Below, in pieces: positions 1 through 6,464 of a DNA stretch of 7,905 nt. Every line of letters begins with the position of its first letter. Positions within the stretch are counted from its first letter, which is position 1. Below the pieces are notes generated by a model. That model did not search any database. It saw only the letters and a program-made list of their open reading frames with translations, and was not told where the DNA came from. Location: contig JAIDPP010000085.1 in NCBI GenBank assembly GCA_029062725.1, positions 1 to 7,905 of the forward strand. The letters run 5' to 3'. The position numbers and the translations under genes were made by a program. The DNA is from Muribaculaceae bacterium. Its GTDB lineage: Bacteria > Bacteroidota > Bacteroidia > Bacteroidales > Muribaculaceae.

Positions 1-104
1 ACGTCGGGATACATGAACACTCCATCTGGGATAATATTGAAAAGCTCAAGCAGATCGGCGCAGCCCATATTCTGGTCCTCGCACTTGAAAACGTAATAAA
101 ATGA
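1..104 (+). CDS. hisG: ATP phosphoribosyltransferase HisG, 3' end only
   Basis: Only the last 33 codons and the stop are present, read in the frame that starts at base 3. HisG joins ATP and PRPP to give phosphoribosyl-ATP, the first and usually feedback-controlled step of histidine synthesis. The visible tail contains a stretch reading IWDNIEKLKQIGA followed by ILVLALENVI. This matches the end of the C-terminal regulatory domain of long-form HisG, where the pattern EKLKxxGAxxILVLPIE is typical. A long form would carry its own histidine-binding domain and would not need the HisZ partner used by short forms; this is inferred from the family and the tail alone. The TGA stop at 102-104 overlaps the hisD ATG, and the position directly before hisD is the usual one. 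The catalytic part lies outside the window. Confidence 0.93.
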   Translation, partial: VGIHEHSIWDNIEKLKQIGAAHILVLALENVIK

Positions 105-1381
105 AGATAATCGAAAACCCTGCAGAGAAGGACTGGAAAGCCCTTTGCCAAAGAAACATCCCCGATGACCTCGAGATCGAGAAGTCAGTAAGGGAAATCA
201 TCGCTAATGTTAAGGCCTACGGAGATTCAGCCGTGATGCACTATTCGAAGAGATTCGACGGTTTTGAGGGAGGATCTTTCAAGGTCCTCCCCGAGGAGAT
301 TGAGGCTGCGGCTGCAAAAGTGGCTCCGGAGGTGGCTGATGCTATCCGGCAGGCGGCTGCCAATATCAGTGCTTTCCACAAAGCGCAGCTCCCAGATCCT
401 GTGGTAGTGGAGACCATGCCTGGCGTGCGCTGCATCCAGCGAGCCATGCCTATACGCCGTGTCGGCCTCTACATCCCGGGAGGCCGCGCCCCGCTCTTCT
501 CTACTGTACTCATGCTGGCACTTCCGGCAAAAATCGCAGGATGCAGAGAGATCGTGCTCTGCACTCCCGATAACGGAGAGCATGGAATAGCCCCCGAGAT
601 ACTCTTCACCGCCTCTTTCTGCGGCATTGATGAGATTTACCGCGTCGGAGGGGCTCAGGCCATTGCCGCCCTGGGTCTCGGCACCAAAAGCATCCCTAAA
701 GTAGATAAGATCTTCGGTCCCGGTAACCGGTATGTGACCAAAGCCAAACAGGAGATCACCCGCTACACCGCCATAGATATGCCGGCCGGCCCGAGCGAGG
801 TGATGGTTCTCGCCGATGATTCGGCCGATCCCTCATTCATCGCCGCCGACATGCTCTCGCAGGCTGAACACGGCCCCGACAGTCAGGCGATTGCCGTCTG
901 CACTTCAATGGATCTGGCCTGTAAGGTCCGCGACGAGGTGGAGCGTCTGGCCAACCTTCTTCCCCGACGCGATTCCATTGAAGGTTCACTGTCACATAGC
1001 CGCATCATCGTGCTCACCTCGGCAAGGGATATCACCGAATTCGCCAACCGCTACGCGCCCGAACATCTTATAGTGTCAATGCATGAACCCTGGGAAGTAG
1101 CCGACAGGATTTTTGCGGCCGGAAGCGTCTTCATCGGAAATTATTCTCCCGAAAGCGCGGGAGATTATGCTTCAGGAACAAACCATACACTCCCTACATC
1201 GGGATGGGCCCACTCCTTCAGCGGTGTCAATATCGACAGCTTCATGCATAAGGTGACCTATCAGGAACTCACCCCCGAAGGCCTCTCGCTGCTGAGACCG
1301 GTGATCACATCTATGGCGCGCGCCGAAGGCCTTGACGCCCATGCCCTGGCTGTAGAAATAAGGACAAATCAGAAGAGCTGA
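101..1381 (+). CDS. hisD: Histidinol dehydrogenase HisD
   Basis: This zinc enzyme carries out the last two oxidations of the pathway, L-histidinol to L-histidine via histidinal, with two NAD+. It is 426 residues long, normal for the family. Visible signatures are GLYIPGG (122-128), VGGAQAIAALG (182-192), the FGPGN motif (205-209) and DMPAGPSEV (226-234). By alignment from memory with the E. coli enzyme, the zinc ligands are Gln254 and His257 (in SQAEHGPD), Asp355 (in AGDYASG) and His414 (in LDAHALAV). The catalytic acid/base pair is Glu321-His322 in YAPEHLIV. All are intact, so the protein should be active. The ATG at 101 overlaps the hisG stop in an ATGA junction, implying translational coupling; no strong Shine-Dalgarno sequence precedes it. 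Cytoplasmic and expected to be homodimeric from the family. Confidence 0.98.
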   Translation: MKIIENPAEKDWKALCQRNIPDDLEIEKSVREIIANVKAYGDSAVMHYSKRFDGFEGGSFKVLPEEIEAAAAKVAPEVADAIRQAAANISAFHKAQLPDPVVVETMPGVRCIQRAMPIRRVGLYIPGGRAPLFSTVLMLALPAKIAGCREIVLCTPDNGEHGIAPEILFTASFCGIDEIYRVGGAQAIAALGLGTKSIPKVDKIFGPGNRYVTKAKQEITRYTAIDMPAGPSEVMVLADDSADPSFIAADMLSQAEHGPDSQAIAVCTSMDLACKVRDEVERLANLLPRRDSIEGSLSHSRIIVLTSARDITEFANRYAPEHLIVSMHEPWEVADRIFAAGSVFIGNYSPESAGDYASGTNHTLPTSGWAHSFSGVNIDSFMHKVTYQELTPEGLSLLRPVITSMARAEGLDAHALAVEIRTNQKS

Positions 1382-1384
1382 CAG

Positions 1385-2413
1385 ATGAGAAGATATATAA
1401 GAAAGAACATATTGGAGCTGGAGCCCTACTCCACCGCCCGCGATGAATTTCAAGGGGGCGATATCTCCATCTGGCTCGATGCCAATGAGTCGCCATATCC
1501 CAACGGGGTGAACAGATATCCGGATCCTCATCAGAAAAAACTGAAGGAGCGTGTTGCGGCGCTAACCGGCGTCGCGGCTGAATCGGTGTTCATCGGAGGC
1601 GCGGGAAGCGACGAGGCTATCGATATCATCTTCCGGATATTCTGCACTCCCGGGAAAGATAACGCGGTGGCAATCGCCCCGAGCTACGGGGTATATAAGG
1701 TAGCGGCAGCCGTCAACGATGTCAGCATGCGCGAGGTGCTTTTGAACGAAGACTTTTCCCTCCCCGTGGAGAGACTGCTGAGCGCCGCCGATTCCCATAC
1801 AAAGGTGATATGGATATGTTCTCCCAACAACCCTACCGGCAATGCTTTCCCCAAGGAGGAGATTATTGAAATAGCGAGAAAATTCAACGGAATAGTGGTG
1901 GTGGATGAAGCCTACGCCGATTTTTCCGGAAAAGAAACCTTGCTCGGAGAGATCGGGAAGGTGAAAAACCTTATCGTGCTCCGCACATTCTCAAAGGCCT
2001 GGGGAATGGCCGGTTTGCGCGCCGGAATGGCCTTTGCCGACCCGGAGATCATAGAATATTTCGGGCGTGTGAAATATCCATATAATATGAGTTCGATGGT
2101 GCAGGAGGAACTTATGCGGCATATCGAAAAGGGCACCGGTGGACATATCCCCGAAATCATCAGCGAGAGGGACAAAATGGCCGCGGAGCTGGCCAATGCT
2201 TCCTGTGTGGAGAAGGTCTATCCCTCCGACGCCAATTTCCTTCTGGTGAAAGTCAGCGATGCCGATGCCCTATATGATTACCTCATAATTAATGGCGTTA
2301 TCGTGCGCAACCGTTCGCGGATGCCGCTCTGCGCAGATACGCTGAGAATCACTGTCGGAACTCCGGATGAGAACCTCCGTACCGTATCACTCATTAAAAA
2401 CTTCTACGAATGA
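1385..2413 (+). CDS. hisC: Histidinol-phosphate aminotransferase HisC
   Basis: This PLP-dependent class I/II aminotransferase converts imidazole-acetol phosphate plus glutamate to L-histidinol phosphate plus 2-oxoglutarate. The 342 residues are close to the usual 350-360. It shows the substrate-side motif LDANESPYPNG (31-41), the PLP-contacting SPNNPTG (146-152, Asn149), VVVDEAYADF (171-180, with Asp174 facing the pyridine nitrogen), the Schiff-base lysine Lys204 in TFSKAWGMAGLRAG, and the carboxylate-binding Arg321 in LRITVGT. All key residues are intact. The start at 1385 lies three bases after the hisD stop, so it is one of the two junctions in the operon without an overlap. HisC-type enzymes can also act on aromatic amino acids, but the location in a his operon makes histidine synthesis the clear main role. 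Confidence 0.98.
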   Translation: MRRYIRKNILELEPYSTARDEFQGGDISIWLDANESPYPNGVNRYPDPHQKKLKERVAALTGVAAESVFIGGAGSDEAIDIIFRIFCTPGKDNAVAIAPSYGVYKVAAAVNDVSMREVLLNEDFSLPVERLLSAADSHTKVIWICSPNNPTGNAFPKEEIIEIARKFNGIVVVDEAYADFSGKETLLGEIGKVKNLIVLRTFSKAWGMAGLRAGMAFADPEIIEYFGRVKYPYNMSSMVQEELMRHIEKGTGGHIPEIISERDKMAAELANASCVEKVYPSDANFLLVKVSDADALYDYLIINGVIVRNRSRMPLCADTLRITVGTPDENLRTVSLIKNFYE

Positions 2414-3528
2414 AAAAGGCTATATTCATCGACCGCGACGGCACAATTATCCGCGAACCGGAGGATGAGCAGATCGATTCCCTCGAAAAGCTCTCTTTTG
2501 TTCCCGGCGCGATCTCTGCCCTGCGTTCGCTGGCCGGGAAGGGATATGAACTGGTGATGGTTTCCAATCAGGATGGTCTCGGAACGCCTTCCTTTCCGGA
2601 GGAGACCTTTCTTCCGACCCATGAAAAGATGCTTGACATCCTGGGTGGCGAGGGAGTTTTGTTCGACGCGGAATATATCGACCGTAGTTTTCCTCACGAG
2701 AATCTTCCGACCCGCAAACCGGGCACCGCTATGCTTGCCTCCTATATGGACGGAGAATATGATCTCGAGGAATCATTCGTAATCGGCGACCGCCTGACTG
2801 ACCTTCAGCTCGCACGCAATCTCGGATGCCGCGGAATCCTGCGTCATGAACGTCCGCTCTCGGATGAGACACGCCTCGGAGCCGAGCGCCTCGAAGCTGA
2901 ACTTGTGACATCCGACTGGCATGAGATCGCGCGGCATATACTTTCGGCCGGGCGCGAAGCCACCATCGTGAGGACCTCCGCCGAAACCGATATCCGGGTC
3001 TCGGTGGATCTTGACGGCCGTGGCAAGACAGAAATTGACACCGGACTGAAATTCTTCGACCACATGCTCTCCCAGATTCCCCATCATTCGGGTATATCCC
3101 TTATAGCAAGATGTCAGGGAGATCTTGAGGTTGACGAACATCATACGATGGAGGATACCGCCATTGTCCTTGGGGAATGTCTCGCGAAGGCCCTCGGCGA
3201 CAAGCGTGGAATCGACCGATACGGATTCGTCCTGCCGATGGATGAGTCGAGAGCGATGGTCCTTCTGGATCTGGGCGGACGCATCGAATTTCAGTGGGAG
3301 GTCGAGTTCACCCGGGAATATATCGGCGACACTCCCACCGAGATGTTCCGCCATTTTTTCCAGTCGCTCTGCTGCGCCATGAAATGCAACCTTCATATTT
3401 CGGCGCGCGGGGAAAATAACCACCATCTTATAGAAGGAGTGTTCAAGGCCTTTGCAAGAGCCTTGAAAATGGCCGTCAAAAGGAATCCTTTCAGTTACGA
3501 ACTTCCTTCAAGCAAAGGTATATTATGA
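2410..3528 (+). CDS. hisB: Bifunctional HisB: histidinol-phosphatase / imidazoleglycerol-phosphate dehydratase
   Basis: This 372-residue fusion protein catalyses two non-adjacent steps. Residues 1 to about 170 are a HAD-superfamily histidinol-phosphate phosphatase: FIDRDGTI (6-13) holds the nucleophile Asp8 and acid/base Asp10, SNQDGLG (52-58) is motif II, RKP (102-104) carries the motif III lysine, and VIGDRLTD (124-131) is motif IV. Residues about 183-372 are imidazoleglycerol-phosphate dehydratase, with metal-binding motifs FFDHML (215-220), DEHHTMEDT (242-250) and NHHLIEGVFKAFA (337-349), ending in the typical LPSSKG. The length and layout match the enterobacterial fusion. One difference stands out: the phosphatase half lacks the Cys/His zinc loop of the E. 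coli enzyme, with residues around 88-104 reading YIDRSFPHENLPTRKPG. The start codon overlaps the hisC stop (ATGA). Confidence 0.97.
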   Translation: MKKAIFIDRDGTIIREPEDEQIDSLEKLSFVPGAISALRSLAGKGYELVMVSNQDGLGTPSFPEETFLPTHEKMLDILGGEGVLFDAEYIDRSFPHENLPTRKPGTAMLASYMDGEYDLEESFVIGDRLTDLQLARNLGCRGILRHERPLSDETRLGAERLEAELVTSDWHEIARHILSAGREATIVRTSAETDIRVSVDLDGRGKTEIDTGLKFFDHMLSQIPHHSGISLIARCQGDLEVDEHHTMEDTAIVLGECLAKALGDKRGIDRYGFVLPMDESRAMVLLDLGGRIEFQWEVEFTREYIGDTPTEMFRHFFQSLCCAMKCNLHISARGENNHHLIEGVFKAFARALKMAVKRNPFSYELPSSKGIL

Positions 3529-4115
3529 TAGCAGTGATCGATTACAAGATGGGGAATATACGCTCTCTGGGACATGCTCTCCAACGCTTAGGAGCGGAGT
3601 GGAGACTGACAGCCGACACCGATGAGATAGCCAAAGCCTCACACGTCATACTTCCGGGTGTAGGCAACGCCGCCGAGGCGATGGCGAACCTCGACCGGCT
3701 CCGACTTCCCGCAACTATCCTGAAAATACGCCGCCCGGTATTGGGTATCTGCGTAGGGATGCAGGTTATGTGCCGCCACACTGAAGAGGGCGACGCTCAC
3801 TGCATGGGAATTTTCGATGCGAAGGTGAGACGTTTCAGGGAGATACCCGAAAGAGGAATTAAAGTTCCAAATATGGGATGGTCTCCTTTGGGAAACATGG
3901 AGTCTAAACTTTTCAATGACATCCGTAGCGGAGAGTATGTATATTTCGTACATAGCTATTACGCACCTACATGCCCCGACACCATTGCCACCTCACGCCA
4001 TCCGGAACTCTTCTCAGCCGCCCTCAAGTATGAAAATTTCTTCGGCTGCCAGTTTCATCCGGAGAAAAGCGGAGAGGTCGGGGAAAGGATCTTGGAAAAT
4101 TTTCTGAAGATATGA
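3525..4115 (+). CDS. hisH: Imidazole glycerol phosphate synthase, glutaminase subunit HisH
   Basis: This class I glutamine amidotransferase releases ammonia from glutamine and passes it through a tunnel to HisF. It is 196 residues long, normal for the family. The catalytic triad is visible: the nucleophile Cys76 in GICVGMQ, and His178 and Glu180 in QFHPEKSG. The oxyanion-side PGVG motif lies at 44-47, and the HisH-typical segment PNMGW is at 115-119 with VHSYY at 142-146. It acts as a heterodimer with HisF, whose gene lies one gene downstream after hisA, the usual H-A-F order. The ATG overlaps the hisB stop. An AAAGG sequence six bases upstream is the nearest thing to a Shine-Dalgarno site seen in the operon. 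Nothing suggests loss of function. Confidence 0.98.
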   Translation: MIAVIDYKMGNIRSLGHALQRLGAEWRLTADTDEIAKASHVILPGVGNAAEAMANLDRLRLPATILKIRRPVLGICVGMQVMCRHTEEGDAHCMGIFDAKVRRFREIPERGIKVPNMGWSPLGNMESKLFNDIRSGEYVYFVHSYYAPTCPDTIATSRHPELFSAALKYENFFGCQFHPEKSGEVGERILENFLKI

Positions 4116-4873
4116 TCAAGATAATACCAGCAATCGACATAATAGGAGGAGAGTGCGTAAGGCTCTCGCAAGGTGATTACGGACGCAAGACCATCTACCC
4201 CCGCACACCGGTTGAGATGGCCAGGCTATATGCCGGAGCAGGAATCCGGCGCCTGCATCTGGTGGATCTCGACGGGGCGAAGACCGGGAAACCCCGCAAT
4301 CTTCAGACCCTCCGAGACATCGCCGCTGAGAACCTCCTCGAGATAGAATGGGGCGGAGGCATCAAAAGCCGCGAGGCCCTCGACGAGATTTTCCTTGCCG
4401 GAGCAGATTATGCCATTATCGGCTCCCTGGCCGTGAAGCATCCTGAACTGATGGAGCAATGGCTGAAGGAATTCGGAGGAGAAAGAATTATCCTCGGAGC
4501 TGATCTGCGCGACGGGAAAGTATCGGTCAACGGCTGGCTGGAGGATTCTCCCCTCTCTATCCACGACCTGATCTCACGCTTCCTACCCTTCGGACTCAGG
4601 GAGGTGATATGCACCGACATCTCAAAAGACGGAATGTTGCAGGGCCCCTCCACTTCGCTCTATCTCGACCTGATGGAGAGGTATCCGGAGATCACATTCA
4701 CCGTTTCAGGAGGAATATCCTCTATGGCGGATATAAAGGAGCTCGACCGTCTCGGGCTTCCACGCGCGATCGTAGGGAAAGCGATTTACGAGTCCAGAAT
4801 AACCCTTGAGGAAATAAAAGAGATAGCGGACAGCCTGATTACGGCCGGGGACGCTTTGCCACATATAACTTAA
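4112..4873 (+). CDS. hisA: ProFAR isomerase HisA
   Basis: HisA performs an Amadori rearrangement, turning ProFAR into PRFAR, which is the substrate of HisF. It is a 253-residue (beta-alpha)8 barrel. The half-barrel symmetry is visible in the paired signatures: catalytic Asp9 in IPAIDIIGG at strand 1 and Asp131 in LGADLRDGKV at strand 5. Phosphate-binding loops are WGGGI (80-84) and SGGI (199-202). The segment CTDISKDGMLQGPS (167-180) is the HisA-type active-site loop, and Asp53 lies in LVDLDGA. These features distinguish it from the related HisF downstream. Nothing in the sequence specifically suggests the dual HisA/TrpF (PriA) activity of actinobacteria. The start overlaps the hisH stop (ATGA). 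Confidence 0.98.
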   Translation: MIKIIPAIDIIGGECVRLSQGDYGRKTIYPRTPVEMARLYAGAGIRRLHLVDLDGAKTGKPRNLQTLRDIAAENLLEIEWGGGIKSREALDEIFLAGADYAIIGSLAVKHPELMEQWLKEFGGERIILGADLRDGKVSVNGWLEDSPLSIHDLISRFLPFGLREVICTDISKDGMLQGPSTSLYLDLMERYPEITFTVSGGISSMADIKELDRLGLPRAIVGKAIYESRITLEEIKEIADSLITAGDALPHIT

Positions 4874-4884
4874 TTCAATTCAAT

Positions 4885-5640
4885 ATGCCTGCAAAAAGAA
4901 TCATACCCTGCCTTGACGTAAAAGAGGGACGCACCGTGAAGGGCATCCACTTCGAGGGCCTGGCAGATGTGGGAGATCCCGTGGAATTAGGTATCCGCTA
5001 CGCCGACGAGGGTGCTGACGAACTGGTGTATCTCGACATTTCCGCATCCCGGGAAGGACGTAACACTTTCACATCGCTGGTCAGCCGGATCGCGGAGAAT
5101 ATAAATATCCCCTTTACCGTGGGTGGAGGAATCTCCTCGGTGGAGGATGCGGCACGTCTGCTGGAGGCCGGCGCAGACAAAATCACTGTCAACAGCGCCG
5201 CTGTAGCTGATCCTGAACTTATCACCCGTATCTCATCGCGCTACGGCAGGCAATTTGTGGTTGTGGCTATCGATGCGCGGCTTATCGACGGGCGCCGCAT
5301 GGTGACCACCCACGGAGGATCCCGGCTCACCGACCGCGAACTCTTCACATGGGCAAAGGAGGTCGAGGAGCGCGGAGCCGGCGAGATAATGTTTACTTCC
5401 ATGGATCATGACGGAACCCGCAAGGGCTATCCCTGCTCCACCTTCGCCCGCCTCTGCGACTCCCTCTCCATCCCCGTCATAGCTTCCGGAGGAGCCGGGT
5501 CAGCGCAGGATATCGCGGAGGTGCTCTCAGTTGGAAAGGCCGATGCCGCCTTGGCCGCCAGCATTTTTCATTATGGCGAGATTACTATAAACAAATTGAA
5601 GCGCGAACTCGTTGATAAAGGTATATATGTAAGGATATGA
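4885..5640 (+). CDS. hisF: Imidazole glycerol phosphate synthase, cyclase subunit HisF
   Basis: HisF uses ammonia from HisH to split PRFAR into imidazole glycerol phosphate and AICAR, which returns to purine synthesis. The 251-residue (beta-alpha)8 barrel can be numbered exactly like the Thermotoga enzyme: catalytic Asp11 in PCLDVKEG, Lys19, Asp51, Asn103, catalytic Asp130 in VVAID and Asp176 in SMDHDGT. Phosphate loops are VGGGI (79-83) and ASGGAG (200-205). One departure is Pro183 after GlyTyr, where many family members have Asp. The start codon is 11 bases after the hisA stop, the widest gap in the operon, and the gap reads TTCAATTCAAT with no Shine-Dalgarno sequence. It shares ancestry with HisA but carries HisF-specific motifs throughout. 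Confidence 0.98.
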   Translation: MPAKRIIPCLDVKEGRTVKGIHFEGLADVGDPVELGIRYADEGADELVYLDISASREGRNTFTSLVSRIAENINIPFTVGGGISSVEDAARLLEAGADKITVNSAAVADPELITRISSRYGRQFVVVAIDARLIDGRRMVTTHGGSRLTDRELFTWAKEVEERGAGEIMFTSMDHDGTRKGYPCSTFARLCDSLSIPVIASGGAGSAQDIAEVLSVGKADAALAASIFHYGEITINKLKRELVDKGIYVRI

Positions 5641-6245
5641 GCAACTTAAGTTTTGACGATTTCAATCTCTCCAAGTGTGCCGACGGGCTTCTCCCCGTCA
5701 TTATCCAGGATTCGGTATCGATGAAGGTCCTTATGCTGGGATACATGGACCGCGAGGCTTTCGATAAGACAGTCTCCACGGGAAAGGTGACATTCTTCAG
5801 CCGCACGCGTGGCAAACTCTGGACTAAAGGGGAAACTTCTGGTAATTATCTTCTGCTTCGGGAAATGTATGCTGACTGTGACAGCGACACACTGCTGATA
5901 AAAGCCGTCCCTGTCGGTCCTACCTGCCACCGTGGCACGGAGAGCTGTTTCGACACTCCGGCCGAGGAGGGATTCATCCGCAAGCTCTCGGAGATAGTGA
6001 AACGACGTCATAAGGAGATGCCGGAAAATTCCTACACTACACGCCTCTTTATAAAGGGTGTGAAAAAGATCGCCCAGAAAGTCGGCGAAGAAGCGGTGGA
6101 ATCAGCTGTCGAAGCCGTTGACGGAAACCGGTCGCGCTTTATCTATGAGGCCGGCGACCTGATGTTCCATTACCTCGTCCTCCTCGAAGAGATGGGCGTA
6201 TCCCTCGACGACGTCGAGCGTGAGCTCCTATTCAGACATACCTGA
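5637..6245 (+). CDS. hisI: Bifunctional HisIE: phosphoribosyl-AMP cyclohydrolase / phosphoribosyl-ATP pyrophosphohydrolase
   Basis: This 202-residue fusion carries out steps two and three. The C-terminal HisE half (about 113-202) hydrolyses phosphoribosyl-ATP to phosphoribosyl-AMP; the N-terminal HisI half (about 1-110) opens the adenine ring. HisI signatures are VLMLGYMDREAF (31-42), a FFSRTRGKLWTKGETSGN stretch (53-70), the metal-binding ADCDSD (79-84) and VGPTCHRGTESCF (93-105) with Cys97 and Cys104; together with Cys81 these form the expected cysteine set for zinc. HisE shows the MazG-like pattern KVGEEAVE (148-155) and EAGDLMFH (171-178), which supply the acidic Mg2+ ligands. The fusion is common in bacteria. 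The start overlaps the hisF stop. This is the last his gene; no clear terminator follows it. Confidence 0.98.
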   Translation: MSNLSFDDFNLSKCADGLLPVIIQDSVSMKVLMLGYMDREAFDKTVSTGKVTFFSRTRGKLWTKGETSGNYLLLREMYADCDSDTLLIKAVPVGPTCHRGTESCFDTPAEEGFIRKLSEIVKRRHKEMPENSYTTRLFIKGVKKIAQKVGEEAVESAVEAVDGNRSRFIYEAGDLMFHYLVLLEEMGVSLDDVERELLFRHT

Positions 6246-6281
6246 AATCCTCCTGAAAATATTTTTCATCCTCTCACCCTT

Positions 6282-6307
6282 TTTGACAAAGTTTTTTCGT
6301 AAATTTG
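6282..6307 (+). promoter_or_regulatory. Possible upstream Bacteroidota-type promoter (P1)
   Basis: TAAATTTG at 6300-6307 fits the Bacteroidota -7 consensus TAnnTTTG. The nearest upstream TTTG is at 6282-6285, only 14 bases away, whereas about 17-23 is typical, so the -33 half is poor. Its main support is that the surrounding 19 bases are nearly repeated at the better-formed downstream site. It may be weak, may need an activator, or may be a decayed copy. Confidence 0.35.
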
Positions 6308-6319
6308 CGGTAAGTCAAA

Positions 6320-6352
6320 GTGTCTGCGACACCGAGCACCGACCTGCAGTCG
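6320..6352 (+). promoter_or_regulatory. Two small inverted repeats between the tandem promoters
   Basis: GTGTC-TGC-GACAC at 6320-6332 is a perfect 5-base-pair hairpin, and CGAC-CTGCA-GTCG at 6340-6352 is a perfect 4-base-pair one. They could be RNA hairpins in a transcript from P1 or from hisIE read-through, or operator half-sites for a dimeric regulator just upstream of P2. A different pairing of 6328-6335 with 6350-6357 would exclude both. The stems are short, so function is only a suggestion. Confidence 0.3.
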
Positions 6353-6362
6353 ATGTCCTCTC

Positions 6363-6394
6363 TTTGCTTACTCGCGAATTTTTTGTTAAATTTG
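6363..6394 (+). promoter_or_regulatory. Bacteroidota-type promoter (P2) for the membrane-protein gene
   Basis: TTTG at 6363-6366 and TAAATTTG at 6387-6394 are separated by 20 bases. This matches the -33 TTTG / -7 TAnnTTTG pattern known for the primary sigma factor of this phylum. The predicted start of transcription is near 6400, which would give the gene at 6465 a 5' untranslated leader of about 65 bases. It is the best promoter in this gap. Confidence 0.65.
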
Positions 6395-6464
6395 CAGTCT
6401 GTTTGGTTTCTATATGGGCCGGACATTTCTTTTCATCGAAACGATCTAAATTTTGACTGTCATT

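Larger units (their letters stand above)
6292..6397 (+). repeat. Near-identical 19-base promoter element in two direct copies
   Basis: Bases 6292-6310 and 6379-6397 share the pattern TTTTTTnnTAAATTTGCnG and agree at 16 of 19 positions, with 87 bases between equivalent positions. Both contain the complete TAnnTTTG core plus a T-tract before it and a C after it. The shared flanks go beyond what the consensus alone needs, which suggests a local duplication or matched selection; low-complexity AT sequence makes chance partly possible. Confidence 0.6.
6246..6464 (+). other. Intergenic region between the his operon and the membrane-protein gene
   Basis: This 219-base gap is by far the longest non-coding stretch in the window and is richer in T and A than the flanking genes. 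It holds a short AT-rich inverted repeat (6254-6268), two copies of a promoter-like element (6292-6310 and 6379-6397), and between them several short GC-containing inverted repeats (6320-6332, 6340-6352). Reading frames crossing it have no protein-like character. No GC-rich hairpin followed by a T-run is present, so some read-through from hisIE is possible. Confidence 0.85.

Noticed and set aside
2773..3426. 217-codon open frame on the minus strand inside hisB
   Set aside because: It lies entirely opposite a well-supported conserved gene, has no recognisable domain, and is explained by the codon bias of hisB.
6447..6455. TAAATTTTG as a third promoter box
   Set aside because: It has one base too many between TA and TTTG, and transcription would start almost at the ATG.
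6220..6456. 78-codon plus-strand frame running from hisIE into the intergenic region
   Set aside because: It begins inside hisIE at a non-ATG codon and runs over both promoter elements; its hydrophobic and Phe-rich translation reflects T-rich non-coding DNA.
6311..6464. A histidine attenuator leader peptide
   Set aside because: No short frame rich in His codons is present, and the region follows rather than precedes the his operon. Any attenuator would be upstream of the window.
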